64,000 bases of DNA from Achatina immaculata. Its lineage: Eukaryota > Mollusca > Gastropoda > Stylommatophora > Achatinidae. A program made the translations under genes and the position numbers. The stretch spans positions 24,498,427 through 24,562,426 of the forward strand of contig CM019713.1 of NCBI GenBank assembly GCA_009760885.1, written 5' to 3'. The notes beneath the pieces are model-generated. The model worked only from the letters and a program-made list of their open reading frames with translations, ran no database searches and had not been told where the DNA came from. Below are positions 24,601 to 36,969 of this stretch, in pieces; position 1 is the stretch's first letter; each line of letters opens with the position of its first letter.

Positions 24601-24725
24601 TGTATCTCAATATTCTTCTGTGGAGTTGTGTGCCTGGGAATTCTTGTTGAATTTTCTTAGTGTTTAGCAGAGGAAATTAAGTTGTCTATTTAGATCATAC
24701 CTTCTGATCTCTTATAACACCAACA

Positions 24726-24915
24726 AGAAGAAGTAATTTCTATAATGAAAATTGTACTCCACAAGAAGACTAATCAACAGTAACCAGTAGTAAAAAGTAA
24801 TTTCTGTAATGAAAATTGTACTCCACAAGAAGACTAATCAACAGTAACCAGTAGTAAAAAGTAATTTCTATAATGAAAATTGTACTCCACAAGAAGACTA
24901 ATCACCAGTATCAGC
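24726..24915. repeat. 64-bp minisatellite, 3 copies
   Basis: The unit contains AAGTAATTTCTGTAATGAAA and GTACTCCACAAGAAGACTAA. Copies are nearly identical. Confidence 0.9.
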
Positions 24916-25067
24916 AGTAATGTACCCTAGTTCGCTTCCTATTCAGGTATTCAGCCTTAAAACGTCTTTACGACTGCTGGTTTTAGGTTTTCAGGTCGCG
25001 TGCCATTGCTGGTTAAGGGCTGCGCTAAGTAAACTTTGAGAACTACCGCTATACAAATACTGTACAG

Positions 25068-25294
25068 CAGTGGTTCCCAGCCTGCAGTGTATGGACCACA
25101 AGTAGTACTCGGAGCATTGTCACGTGCCCCCAGCAGCTGCTCTATCGATATGGCATTAAGCGGCATCTACTGAATAAATTCAGTGAAGGGGGTCATAGCA
25201 TTGCGATGTTACATATAAGACAGTTTGGTGGTCCGTAAGTTATATTTGTAGATAGAAAAGTGGTCCCTGGATATAGAAATGTTGGGGACCACTG
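25068..25294. mobile_element. hAT-like MITE, 227 bp
   Basis: The ends CAGTGGTTCCCAGC and GTTGGGGACCACTG form imperfect inverted repeats of the common CAGTGGTYCCCAAC type. Flanking 8-mers match at only 5 of 8. Related single ends (GGTTCTCAAC / TTGAGAAC) lie near 23490, 25045 and 41628. Confidence 0.65.
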
Positions 25295-25380
25295 AAGTAA
25301 AGCATGAGGGATTGACTCGAACGAATGCGAGGCCGTCCAAAAAAAAATGAAGAAGAAATGTTGAAGTCTTTATAGATAGC

Positions 25381-25925
25381 CACACACACACATACTACAT
25401 AGTCGATTACACAGGCATGCCACACATATACCACACACACATGTACACATGCAGATAACACACACCATACTCACCCACCCACACACCACACACACCATAC
25501 ATACCCACCCACACACCACACACACCATACCCACCCACCCACACACCATACCCACCCACACACCACACACACCAAACCCACCCGCCCACATACCACACAC
25601 ACCAAACCCACACACCACACACACCATATCCACCCACCCACCACATACACCATACCCATCCACCCACACACCACACACCATACCCACCCACCCACCCACC
25701 CACCCACCCACACCATACCCACCCACCCACACCATACCCACCCACCCACACACACCATACCCACCCACCACCACACACACCACCCACCACACACACCATA
25801 CCCACCCACCCACACACACACACCATACCCACCCACCCACACACCACACCACCATACCCACACACCACACACACCATACCCACCCACCCACACACCACAC
25901 ATCACCCCACACTCACATACCACAC
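25381..25925. repeat. CA-rich (CCCACCCACACACCATA)n array
   Basis: About 545 bp of ACCATACCCACCCACC-type units of varied length. The complementary strand is G/T-rich. All ORFs are low-complexity. Confidence 0.97.
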
Positions 25926-25989
25926 TACTAGATAAGGTTTCCTCCCACCTTAACTTTACTGTTAGCCCTCGTTTTGGCAACCAGCAACC

Positions 25990-26316
25990 CCTGCTTCATA
26001 CTTTAGTGTTAGGGTTGGCGAACTTTAGCTGACCAAGACCCTACCCCACTTCTCCGTGGCTACCCTCCCCCCCCAGTAACAGGCCTAGCCTGGCTAACAG
26101 TGCAGGGATCGCCATAGTCCCCATGGTAGTGGAGTCTGCTAAAGAAGTATATTGCACACTTCTTGCTTTCTAGCTGCAATCAAGGACTGAAACAATTGCT
26201 GCCATGACCCTATTCCAAGCCGATACAGTGCTGTGCCTCAACATCTCCACCGCATCGGCTACAAAGCACACACACACACACACCAACTGGCAGTTCTAGG
26301 GAGATTGAAGAAGAAG
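25990..26316 (+). mobile_element. SINE-like dispersed repeat A, longest copy
   Basis: It runs from GTTAGGGTTGGCGAACTTTA through CCAGTAACAGGCCTAGCCTG, GTGGAGTCTGCTAAAGAAGT and CTGTGCCTCAACATCTCCAC to a short (GAA)n tail. The same ordered blocks recur at 62700-62966 (+), 32060-32665 (-) and 60185-60275 (-). No ORF or clear tRNA head is visible, so it is called SINE-like only by its size and tail. Confidence 0.75.
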
Positions 26317-26467
26317 AAGCACTACTACACTACTGGCATGAGACCACATACACTTAGTTACAGCTGTAACTTGTGGTGTAACTATGAAATTCTTACTGGA
26401 TATTTCACTATCACACTAATTATTTGTTTCTTTTGATTTATATAATTTACGTTGTTGCTCTTCTGTT

Positions 26468-26822
26468 GTAGCATGTCTATCCATAGCCAGCTCACATCAT
26501 TGTTGTTATATGTTTATCCACTGCCAGCTCATATCACTGATGTTATATTTTTATCCACTGCAAGCTCACATCACTATTTTTATATGTTTATCCACTGCAA
26601 GCTCACATCACTATTTTTATATGTTTATCCACTGCCAGCTCACATCACTGTTGTTATATTTTTATATACTGCAAGCTCACATCACTATTTTTATATGTTT
26701 ATCCACTGCCAGCTCACATTACTATTTTTATATGTTTATCCACTGCCAGCTCACATCACTGTTGTTATATTTTTATCCACCGCCAGCTCACATCACTGTT
26801 GTTATATTTTTATCCACTGCCC
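26468..26822. repeat. 37-bp minisatellite, about 9.5 copies
   Basis: The unit core TTATCCACTGCCAGCTCACA is followed by TCACTGTTGTTATAT or TCACTATTTTTATAT. Confidence 0.95.
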
Positions 26823-27117
26823 GGCCACATCTCTTCTTCATAAACTCCGTGATAAAAATAATAAACAGGAATGTCGCGGTGACTGTAAGATCATGTTTAA
26901 TTCTCCACTGCCCTTTACGTGGCCGTTGATTTTACTCCAGTAAACAGACAGAAGTTGATCTTTCTTGTACTAGTTACAGATCAGAACATGAACGTGCTCA
27001 AGAGAAAGCTAAGCGAGGATAATACTCTGATGATCTGGCGGAGAGCTCTTCTTAAACACTTGTTGAAATTCACGTGGTTTTATTCAAGATCATCAGCGTT
27101 TAATCAGATGCAGACTG

Positions 27118-27568
27118 ATCTCGACGCCTAACTGGCTACTGTTTTACTGACCACAACGCCTGACTGGCTACTGTTTCACTGACCTCAACGCCTGACTGGC
27201 TACTATTTCACTGACCACGACACCTGACTGGCTGCTGTTTCACTGACCACGACACCTGACTGGCTACTGTTTCACTGACCTCAACGCCTGACTGGCTACT
27301 GTTTCACTGACCTCGACACCTGACTGGCTACTGTTTCACTGACCTCAACGCCTGACTGGCTACTGTTTCACTGACCTCAACGCCTGACTGGCTACTGTTT
27401 CACTGACCTCAACGCCTGACTGGCTACTGTTTCACTGACCTCAACGCCTGACTGGCTACTGTTTCACTGACCTCGACGCCTGACTGGCTACTGTTTCACT
27501 GACCTCGACGCCTGACTGGCTACTGTTTCACTGACCTCGACGCCTGACTGGCTACTGTTTCACTGACC
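27118..27568. repeat. 32-bp minisatellite, about 14 copies
   Basis: The unit core GCCTGACTGGCTACTGTTTC is followed by ACTGACCTCAAC. A C-run of about 20 (27586-27603) follows closely. Confidence 0.96.
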
Positions 27569-27837
27569 ATAGTTCTAGCACCAACCCCCCCCCCCCCCCC
27601 CCCACCGATGACATTAATTCAAGAAGCAAAAGGTATCGGATTTTTTTACTGATCGCAGTGAAACATGGCAGGTGCAACACCAGGTAAAAGAAGCCTCAAT
27701 AAAAGTGCAGGAATGACGAGTGGCCAGTGCTCAGACATGATCTTAGTATCACTTTTGTAAAAGTGCACAATTCAGCAAATAGTACTGTGATACATTGGTG
27801 ATATGATGGAATGGGGGTGGGGGGGGACAACATAAGC

Positions 27838-29720
27838 CTAGAGAGAGAGAGAGGGAGAGAGAGAGAGGGAGAGAGAGACTGGCAAAGAGAGAGGAGAGGG
27901 ACTAAACCTAGAGAGAGAGGGAGGGAGGGCGAGAGAGACTGGCATAGAGAGAGGAGAGGGACTGACATAAACCTAGAGAGAGAGAGAGGGAGGAGGGAGG
28001 GAGGGAAAAGAGACTAGCATAGACCTAGAGAGGAGAGAAAGAGGGAGGGAGGAAGAGAGAGAGACTGGCATAGACCTAGAGAGGAGAGAAAGAGGGAGGG
28101 AGGAAGAGAGAGAGACTAGCAAAGACCTAGAGAGAGAGGGAGGAAGAGAGAGAGACTAGCATAGACCTAGAGAGAGGGAGGAAGAGAGAGGGAGGAAGAG
28201 AGAGACTAGCATAGACCTGGAGAGAGAGGGAGGAAGAGAGAGACTAGACCTAGAGAGAGAGACTAGCATAGACCTAGAGAGAGAGGGAGGAAGAGAGAGA
28301 GACTAGCATAGACCTGGAGAGAGAGGGAGGAAGAGAGAGACTAGACCTAGAGAGAGAGAGGGAGGAAGAGAGACCTAGAGAGAGAGGGAGGAAGAGAGAG
28401 ACTAGAACTAGAGAGATAGGGAGGAAGAGAGAGAGAGAGAGAGGGAGGAAGAGAGAGACTAGACCTAGAGAGAGAGGGAGGAAGAGAGAGACACCTAGAG
28501 AGAGGGAAGAGAGAGAGGAAGGAAGAGAGAGACTAGCATAGACCTGGAGAGAGAGGGAGGAAGAGAGAGACTAGACCTAGAGAGAGAGGGAGGAAGAGAG
28601 AGACTAGCATAGACCTAGAGAGAGAATACAGAGAGAGGGAGGGAGAGAGACTAGCATAGATCTAGAGAGAGAGGGAGGAAGAGAGACTTGCACAGACCTA
28701 GAGAGAGAATACAGAGAGAGGGAGGGAGAGAGAGACTAGCATAGACCTAGAGAGAGGAGAGAGAGAGGGAGGGAGAGAGAGACTAGCATAGACCTAGATA
28801 GAGGAGAGAGAGAGGGAGAAGAGAGAGACTAGCATAGACCTGGAGAGAGAGGGAGGAAGAGAGAGACTAGACCTAGAGAGAGAGGGAGGAAGAGATAGAC
28901 TAGCATAGACCTAGAGAGAGAATACAGAGAGAGGAAGGGAGAGAGAGACTAGCATAGACCTAGAGAGAGAATACAGAGAGAGGGAGGGAGAGAGAGACTA
29001 GCATAGACCTAGAGAGAGAATACAGAGAGAGGGAGGAAGAGAGAGACTAGCATAGACCTAGAGAGAGAATACAGGGAGAGGGAGGAAGAGAGAGACTAGC
29101 ATAGACCTAGAGAGAGGAGAGAGAAAGGGAGGGAGAGAGAGACTAGCATAGACCTAGAGAGAGGAGAGAGAGACTAGCATAGACCTAGAGAGAATACAGA
29201 GAGAGGGAGGGAGAGAGAGTAGCATAGACCTAGAGAGAGGAGAGAGAGAGGGAGGAAGAGAGAGACTAGCATAGACCCAGAGAGAGAGGGAGGAAGAGCG
29301 AGACTAGCATAGACCTAGAGAGAGAGGAGAGAGAGAGGGAGGGGGACTAGCATAGACCTAGAGAGAGAGGGAGGAAGAGAGAGACTAGCATAGACCTAGA
29401 GAGAGAGGGAGGAAGAGAGAGACTAGCATAGACCTAGAGAGAGAGGGAGGAAGAGAGAGACTAGCATAGACCTAGAGAGAGAGGGAGGAAGAGAGAGACT
29501 AGCATAGACCTAGAGAGAGAGGGAGGAAGAGATAGACTAGCATAGACCTAGAGAGAGGAGAGAGAGGGAGGGAGAGACCGACATAAAACTAGAGAGAGGA
29601 AAGAGAGAAAGAGGGACCGACATAGACCTACAGAGAGAAACCAACATAAATCGTAAGAGAGAGAGAGAAAGATCAACATAGAGACAGACAGACAGACAGA
29701 CATAAACCTTGAGAGAGAGA
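27838..29720. repeat. 1.9-kb purine-rich minisatellite
   Basis: A GA-rich array whose recurring marker is GACTAGCATAGACCTAGAGA, spaced mostly about 38 bp, with AGAGGGAGGAAGAGAGA filler and local variants (AATACAGAGAGAGGGA). It is the largest array in the window. Confidence 0.96.
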
Positions 29721-30719
29721 GAGAGAGAGAAACATAAACAATGCGACCGCACTGACCAAAGAAAAAAAAAAGAAGAGACACGCCTCCTGGGACGGAGCAA
29801 TCTGAATATGTGACTTGTGACTGACTTGCTAGCAATCATACTCAACAACTACTGGACATTGCAGTATAACCTCCACTACCAGAAGATGGACTCGTTCCCA
29901 TGGTTATCTCCAAACTCATAAACGAGACAAAACATTTATATGCGAAAACTGAACAAACAGCGCCTTCAAACAGGAGAGAAATACAGTTAGGTGAGTGGCA
30001 CATAAAGTATGAGCCAAACACGCTATCACAATATCACCATAACTAATATAAACAACATCAACACTTACCTAGTGTATCAAGACCTGCGTCTCGACCATTT
30101 CCTGACATGTTTAAGGCTCGCAACAGCTGGCTCACCCTGGCCTGACCCGCCATATGCATGTAATGGCGCAGCCTTGCGGACGTCAGCAATAATCTACACT
30201 ACCCCAGAAACTCCGTAGCACTTGGAGAAAGAAGTAATCACGAACATGGTTGGTGCAATAATTGCATCATTCTAGAATCTGATTCATGATTCAGAGATTT
30301 TTCTTTTGTGTCCATAACCACGTGGTGAAAATGTTCTTGTAACATGCTTGGCCATTTGGACTGCCTACCAGTTCTGAACATCCACTTCCTTTCTGGTATA
30401 TACCTGAAAGAGTTAGCCAGAACATCGACCGCGTAAAGTAAGGATGAATAAGTGATGATATCTATAAATATGATTTATGTGATTGATGATGATTATAAAT
30501 ATGATTTATGAGATAAAAGTAGGTAAAATTTTATAGCACTGTTGTATAAATGGTGGGAAATTAAGAGTAGGAAGAAAAGGAGATAAAGAGATAAGAAAAA
30601 AGAAAAGTAAGAAAAAGGATAATTCCCTCAATGAAGATATTTGCTGAAATTTTGGTAGTTTTTGTTACTTCTGATGTCGTATTTATTTCCTTTATATTCT
30701 GATCTAATTCATTTTGTAG
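29721..30719. other. No gene seen
   Basis: Unique-looking sequence. The 69-codon ORF at 30009-30218 shows no recognisable domain. Confidence 0.5.
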
Positions 30720-31557
30720 TACTCCACAATACACTTCTGTTTAGCTTTACACGCCCCATCATACACTTCATCTAGCTTTACACACCCGATCATACACGAC
30801 TTCAAGCTTTACACACTCCACTTCTGTCTAGCTTTACACACCCCATCACACACTTCCATCTAGCTTTACACACTCCACCATACACTTCTTCTAGCTTTAC
30901 ACACTCCACCATACACTTCTTCTAGCTTTACACACCTCATCTCATACGCCATCTAGCTTTGAACACCCAACCATACACTACATCTAGCTTCACTCCGCCA
31001 TACACTTCTGTCTAGCTTTACACACCCCACCACACACTTCCATCTAGCTTTACATATTCCGCCATACACTTCTGTCTAGCTTTACACACCCCACCACACA
31101 CTTCCATCTAGCTTTACATATTCCGCCATACACTTCTGTCTAGCTTTACACACCCCATCATACATTTCTGTCTAATTTTACACACCCCATCACATACTTC
31201 CATGTAGCTTTACACACTTCATCATACACTTTTGTCTAGCTTTACACACTCTACCAAACACTTCTGTCTAGCTTTACACACCCCACCACACACTTCAATC
31301 TAGCTTTACACACTGCACCATACACTACTTCTAGCTTTACACACACTTCCATCTAGCTTTACACACGCCACCATACACTACTTTTAGCCTTACACACCTC
31401 ATCATACACTACTTCTAGCTTTACACTCTCCACAGTACATTTCTGTCTAGCTTCACATGCTTCCTCATATACTTTTATCCTATTTACACATGTCATCATA
31501 CACTTCTATCAGCTTTACATATCTCATCATACACTTTTAGACAGCTTTACACACACA
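30720..31557. repeat. Degenerate approx. 32-bp minisatellite, about 26 copies
   Basis: The unit core TCTAGCTTTACACACCCCAC is followed by CATACACTTCTG, with many substitutions and length variants. Confidence 0.92.
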
Positions 31558-32059
31558 CAAAATTAGCACCTGTTTCTAAACTATATTTTTGTAAAAAGTG
31601 TCGAGTCAGCTGACTTGGGAATTAGACTTTGAAGACTCGACTTTCAGTCGGTCGCAAATTAACGCCAGCGCTCTGCAACTCGTTTTGAAAATGGCCGCGA
31701 GATTTCAAACACCACCAGTCCAGTCATGCGAACCGCCCTAGCTACTCCGTGCCAACCGACTGCCAGACAGAACTGAAAGTGGAACTTGAAGAACATGCGG
31801 CATATTTACCCAGTTCTCATCTTTTAATCTTCTCAGAGAAGCGACTCGGTGTCAAAAATTATGTTGTTAAAGTCCAGTTATGAACTATATACATAACACA
31901 ATAAGAATTGTAAATATGAAAGGCGTACAGAATGAGAAAAGTACATTGAGTGTTCTAATAACTTTCACTTATTTCGTAGAATACAAAGAGTGCTTTAAAA
32001 GGGAAAAAGATAAAAACGAGGAAGAAACTGATAGGTGAAGCTTGTCAATAAATTCTTTT
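31558..32059. other. No gene seen
   Basis: Unique-looking AT-rich sequence. Confidence 0.5.
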
Positions 32060-32665
32060 TTCTCTTCTTCTTCATCTTTAATTCCCCCCCCCCCCCGCCC
32101 CCGGAACTGCTAACTAGTGTTCTATGCAGCCGATGTGGTGAAGATGTTGAGATACAGCACCGAGTCGGCTTGGTTGTGAGGCCGATGTGGTGAAGATGTT
32201 GAGATACAGCACCGAGTCGGCGTGGGTGTGAGACCGATGTGGTGAAGATGTTGAGATACAGCACCGAGTCGGCGTGGGTGTGAGACCGATGTGGTGAAGA
32301 TGTTGAGATACAGCACCGAGTCGGCGTGGGTGTGAGACCGATGTGGTGAAGATGTTGAGACACAGCACCGAGTCGGCTTTGGTGTGAGGCCGATGTGGTG
32401 AAGATGTTGAGACACAGCACCGGGGGACTTGGGTATGGGTTATGGCCTTAAAGTTCCTAAGTGCAGCTAAAAGCAGGAGTTGTTCGATACTTCTTCAGTT
32501 GGATCCACCACCAGGGGCACTATGACGATCCCTACCCCGTTAGTCAGGCTAGGCCTGTTACTGGGAGTAACAACGGAGAGGTGAGACAGGGTCTTGACCA
32601 GCTATGGGTCGCTGTCTGTCAATTGATCCCCCATACTTGCTTTTTCTAGCATGAAATTTGCCGTC
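32060..32665 (-). mobile_element. SINE-like dispersed repeat A, minus copy with internal 53-bp expansion
   Basis: The reverse complement holds the family blocks in order: AAGACCCTGTCTCACCTCTC, CAGTAACAGGCCTAGCCTGA, the CTCAACATCTTCACCACATC block and a GAA-rich end near 32062. The CTCAACATCTTC block is tandemly repeated about six times at 32128-32425, which roughly doubles the copy's length. Confidence 0.75.
32128..32425. repeat. 53-bp minisatellite inside SINE-like repeat A, about 6 copies
   Basis: The unit core GATGTGGTGAAGATGTTGAG is followed by ATACAGCACCGAGTCGGC and GTGGGTGTGAGA. The first two blocks are the reverse complement of repeat A. Confidence 0.95.
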
Positions 32666-32745
32666 AATGGCTTCTGTTTTCCACCAGAGTATCCAGAAGA
32701 TAAGCAGAAAAAAGCAAAGAAGTTCTCTAGTCTCTACCTTCAGAC

Positions 32746-32972
32746 TCTGCTGACTGACCATCACATTAAACTTCTCAACATCCTCTGCTGACTGATCATC
32801 ACATTAAACTTCTCAACATTTTCTGCTGACTGATCATCACATTAAACTGCTCAACATCCTCTGCTGACTGACCATCACATTAAACTTCTCAACATCCTCT
32901 GCTGACTGACCATCACATTAAACTTCTCAACATCCTCTGCTGACTGACCATCACATTAAACTTCTCAACATC
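32746..32972. repeat. 38-bp minisatellite, 6 copies
   Basis: The unit core CTGCTGACTGATCATCACAT is followed by TAAACTTCTCAACATCCT. Confidence 0.95.
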
Positions 32973-33074
32973 CTGCTCTGCACTTAGTTCATGAAGCAAA
33001 TTGTCAGAAAACAACATCAAAATGGGATCAATGGACTTGGGGAGCGAGGTTAAACAATCTACATATTTTAAATC

Positions 33075-33213
33075 ATAAAACAGTGATCAAACACAAATAA
33101 AACAGTGATCAAATACAGATAAAACAGTGATCAAACACAGATAAAACAGTGATCAAACACAGATAAAACAGTGAAAGTGATCAAATACAGATAAAAAAAA
33201 AAGTTATCAAACA
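33075..33213. repeat. 22-bp minisatellite, about 6 copies
   Basis: Unit AAACAGTGATCAAACACAGA plus two bases. Confidence 0.92.
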
Positions 33214-33285
33214 CAGATGTATTTCAAAATATTTTTTTAAGTGGCATTGATCACTGAGATCATCTTTTAGCTGTCTGCCATCTGC

Positions 33286-33612
33286 ACTGAAGCATAAAAG
33301 TGTGAAATATAAATAGAAGCATAAAAGTGTGAAATATAAATAGGAGCATAAAAGTGTGAAATATAAATAGGAGCATAAAAGTGTGAAATATAAATAGGAG
33401 CATAAAAGTGTGAAATATAAATAGGAGCATAAAAGTGTGAAATATAAATAGAAGCATAAAAGTGTGAAATATAAATAGAAGCATAAAAGTGTGAAGTATA
33501 AATAGAAGCATAAAAGTGTGAAATATAAATAGGAGCATAAAAGTGTGAAATATAAATAGGAGCTTAAAAGTGTAAAATATAAATAGGAACATAAAAGTGT
33601 GAAATATAAATA
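33286..33612. repeat. 27-bp minisatellite, about 12 copies
   Basis: The unit core AGCATAAAAGTGTGAAATAT is followed by AAATAGG or AAATAGA. It is open on the minus strand because 27 is a multiple of three. Confidence 0.96.
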
Positions 33613-34304
33613 AAGTAGAAAAATAACAACAGTTTTGTCTGCAACAAGGAAATTTACACGTTATGTATACGATAATTTGACATCTACCTTGTGATTCCCA
33701 CATGTGACAGTTCCAGAAACTGTCAGTCAGAAAGTGTTTGTGATTTAAATAACGATTTAAACTTAAACTGTACCGCCTAGGTCCATTACATTCACTGACA
33801 ATGCTGCTGTATGTTCAAGCGACCACCATCATCATCATCACCACCACCACCACAACAACAACAGTGTACAAGTAAGTCACTCTCCTTTAGTTGGAAGTTG
33901 AATGCTACTGACACATTTTTTTGGCTGGATACTATGACCCATGCTTGACCCCCGTCGTGACGTGCTCCCATTGGTTGGGGCGGAGGAGAGAGGGAAAATG
34001 GTGGGGGGGGGGGAGGGGAAAGGAAAGGGGTGGGGGTGGTGAAATATCTTATGAGACGCTGATAAAATGACCTAGTAAATAGAGAGAGAGAGAGTAACAA
34101 ACAGCTGGTCAAAACCCTTTCTTGCCTGGTCAAGGTTTCCTCACAAAATAACTGCCAGTTTAGCCAACGGGGTAAGACTCTTAACTGGTGAGGACAGCTG
34201 TTTCTTGAGCTCACTCCGAGATAATCCAGAAGGTTGTTATCGTAACCCTCTTCCTAGTCCGACGTAATCGCCTGCGCTTCAAGACCAGACAGCCGTGTCT
34301 GGGG
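33613..34304. other. No gene seen; simple repeats
   Basis: (CAT/CAC)n at 33827-33858 and a G-run at 34002-34012. No supported gene. Confidence 0.5.
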
Positions 34305-34939
34305 AGAAGATAAGATCACAGTTCTAATGTGAAGAATTAAGCAGAAAGAAGATAAGATCACAGTTCTAATGTGAAGAATTAAGCAGAAAGAAGATAAGAT
34401 CACAGTTCTAATGTGAAGAATTAAGCAGAAAGAAGATAAGATCACAGTTCTAATGTGAAGAATTAAGCAGAAAGAACATAAGATCACAGTTCTAATGTGA
34501 AGAATTAAGCAGAAAGAACATAAGATCACAGTTCTAATGTGAAGAATTAAGCAGAAAGAACATAAGATCACAGTTCTAATGTGAAGAATTAAGCAGAAAG
34601 AACATAAGATCACAGTTCTAATGTGAAGAATTAAGCAGAAAGAAGATAAGATCACAGTTCTAATGTGAAGAATTAAGCAGAAAGAAGATAAGATCACAGT
34701 TCTAATGTGAAGAATTAAGCAGAAAGAAGATAAGATCACAGTTCTAATGTGAAGAATTAAGCAGAAAGAAGATAAGATCACAGTTCTAATGTGAAGAATT
34801 AAGCAGAAAGAAGATAAGATCACAGTTCTAATGTGAAGAATTAAGCAGAAAGAAGATAAGATCACAGTTCTAATGTGAAGAATTAAGCAGAAAGAAGATA
34901 AGATCACAGTTCTAATGTGAAGAATTAAGCAGAAAGAAG
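34305..34939. repeat. 42-bp minisatellite, 15 copies, near-identical
   Basis: The unit core GATAAGATCACAGTTCTAAT is followed by GTGAAGAATTAAGCAGAAAG. A block of four units carries CATAAG instead of GATAAG. It is open for over 200 codons on minus because 42 is a multiple of three. Confidence 0.97.
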
Positions 34940-36395
34940 AACTAACAAGAACTAAGAAGAAATAGAAGCAGCTGTTAAAGTATCTGCTTCATTCAAAAGA
35001 CTCCATGTCGTGGTGGACCTTGCTGAAAAGCATGTCATGACGGCTGTGAAGGCAAGCACTAGCTCTCTACAGTACTGTCATGATTTAAGCTCGCTCCAGG
35101 ATTTGCTTCGTAAGTTAGTCAACATCAGACTGCCAGTGTTCAATATACCCACTTTCGACGTCTGTCAGTCAGAGATAACAGACACCTTCACACTCCGCCT
35201 CTTCCGTCCAATCTCAATGGCAGCTTTACATCTATGTCTCGATACTTTACACTTATGAGATCTAAATCTCATATACTTTGCCCTGAAGTCTCAGCGATAA
35301 CGCGAGAAGAATCATGAAACCTGTGAAAGTGTTGTATATCTCAAAGAGTTTATTTATTTCACGTATAGTTTTGGAATTCCAGATATTTTTAAGAAACATG
35401 GGGTTCTGAAGAGCGATGTTTTGAGAAAAATTGTTGATATTTTATATATTTTCCATATAAATGTCTAACACTCTCCGGCCAATCAGCAACGCCGCTACAA
35501 GCTTAATATAGCGTAATATCATTTTCTATTGGTTGGAAGAAAATACTTCAAGCCTTCCGGAGGTGAACTATAACTATAGATCTCTATGTCCCTCCAGGTA
35601 TGGTCATAGCGAGGTCAGGTCATATAATCTGGACTGCTGAGAGTTTTGATTTTGACATATTGACCTTGGACACAAAGAGAAAGGGGAGGGCGCTTGTCAT
35701 AGAATTAGTGTAGTACTCTGTGTACCGCATACATGATGGACTATGGGAACGATTTTCTGGCAAAGAAATTTTAAACGGGAAAGGAAACTGGCTAACTGGG
35801 ACAGAGATCCAAGTGGTCCCAAAATAGTGGTACTTACGAAGAAGCCTCTTTGCTGTGTTCATTCTCGCACTTCGATCACAGGTGTAGGTAAAGCTTCCCG
35901 TTCGCTTTCACGGCTGAATGGAATAGAGAAGAGTACAAGTACTTCTGCGGCAGTGACAGTCCAGTTTTCCAGGTCAGCGAACTTGAGCAGGTCAAGACGA
36001 TGTCCAGTATTGTCGTGATGGTCACAGAAGCTGGCTGGTTCGATTCCTGTAGTCAGACTAACGGATAGATGCATTACCATGGTGATGGACTCGGCCAAGA
36101 AGTTCGCTTTGTACGCCTGCTGGCTCCGCCTCTAGTCTTCAAGCAAGCCACTGGAATCTACTCCCGATCCGATACCACATTCAGTGCTTAGGCGTCACCA
36201 CTGAGTAGACTGCAACAAAGAGCAGGTCAATTTATCTCCCTGTAACAACGAACTGTCCTCTTATAGCCTTGATGTTCTTGTAAATGTTCTCAGATTTTGT
36301 GACTGGAATACGTTTGTGTGAGTGTATGTGTATGCGTGTCTGTGTGTGTGTGGTTTTGGAGGTGAGGGTGGAGACAGGGGTTTAGGAAAATAAAG
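34940..36395. other. No gene seen
   Basis: Unique-looking. A B-box-like GGTTCGATTCC at about 36028 may belong to a degraded tRNA-derived SINE. ORFs of 80-90 codons carry no recognised motif. Confidence 0.45.
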
Positions 36396-36402
36396 ATACA
36401 AC

Positions 36403-36410
36403 GAGAGAGG

Positions 36411-36460
<50 letters not shown>
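36403..36460. repeat. (GA)n microsatellite
   Basis: Nearly pure GA repeats. Confidence 0.9.
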
Positions 36461-36462
<2 letters not shown>

Positions 36463-36814
36463 CAGACTAGATCATGAAAGTTCTTGGAAGTGAGAGCTGT
36501 AGAAAGAAACAAAGACTGAATACAGAAGTCACCTGACAGCAAATGGAACGAAGTCGTGCCAACAGCTAGGGTCAACAATGGACACACACAAAAAAAAAAC
36601 AACATAGATTGGTTACTTTGGTCTTATTGCCCTTCACCAAGAACTCTAAGCCTGCCCCTAGTTGACGACTTGGTGTCTTCTTTCACTTGCTGACAGACAG
36701 GAAGAAGAAGAAGATCACTGTTTACTGAGTCACTTTTATCGCCATTTTATGAAATATCGTTTCCAGTTCTTTTCTTCTTATGAAATATAACGGCCGTTGG
36801 CGTTTTTTTTAGTC

Positions 36815-36945
36815 TGCTGTCTGTCTGTCTGCCTGCCTTCCTGTCTGTCTGTCTGTCTGTCTGCTGGCCTGGCTGCCTGTCTGCCTTCCTGTCTGTCTGT
36901 CTGTCTCCCCGCCTGCCTGCCTGCCTGTCTGTCTGTCTATCTGCA
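36815..36945. repeat. (CTGT/CTGC)n microsatellite
   Basis: Tetranucleotide repeats of CTGT with CTGC and CTTC variants. Confidence 0.92.
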
Positions 36946-36969
36946 TGTCTCCTAACAATAATAATCTGT

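Noticed and set aside
25370..25980. Trp/Gly/Val-rich or Pro/His/Thr-rich ORFs
   Set aside because: Translation of a CA-rich simple-sequence array.
33260..33703. 147-codon repeat protein on minus
   Set aside because: A 27-bp minisatellite with the same explanation.
34254..34907. 217-codon repeat protein on minus
   Set aside because: A 42-bp minisatellite that stays open because 42 is a multiple of three. No start context, no flanking coding and near-perfect DNA identity including third positions.
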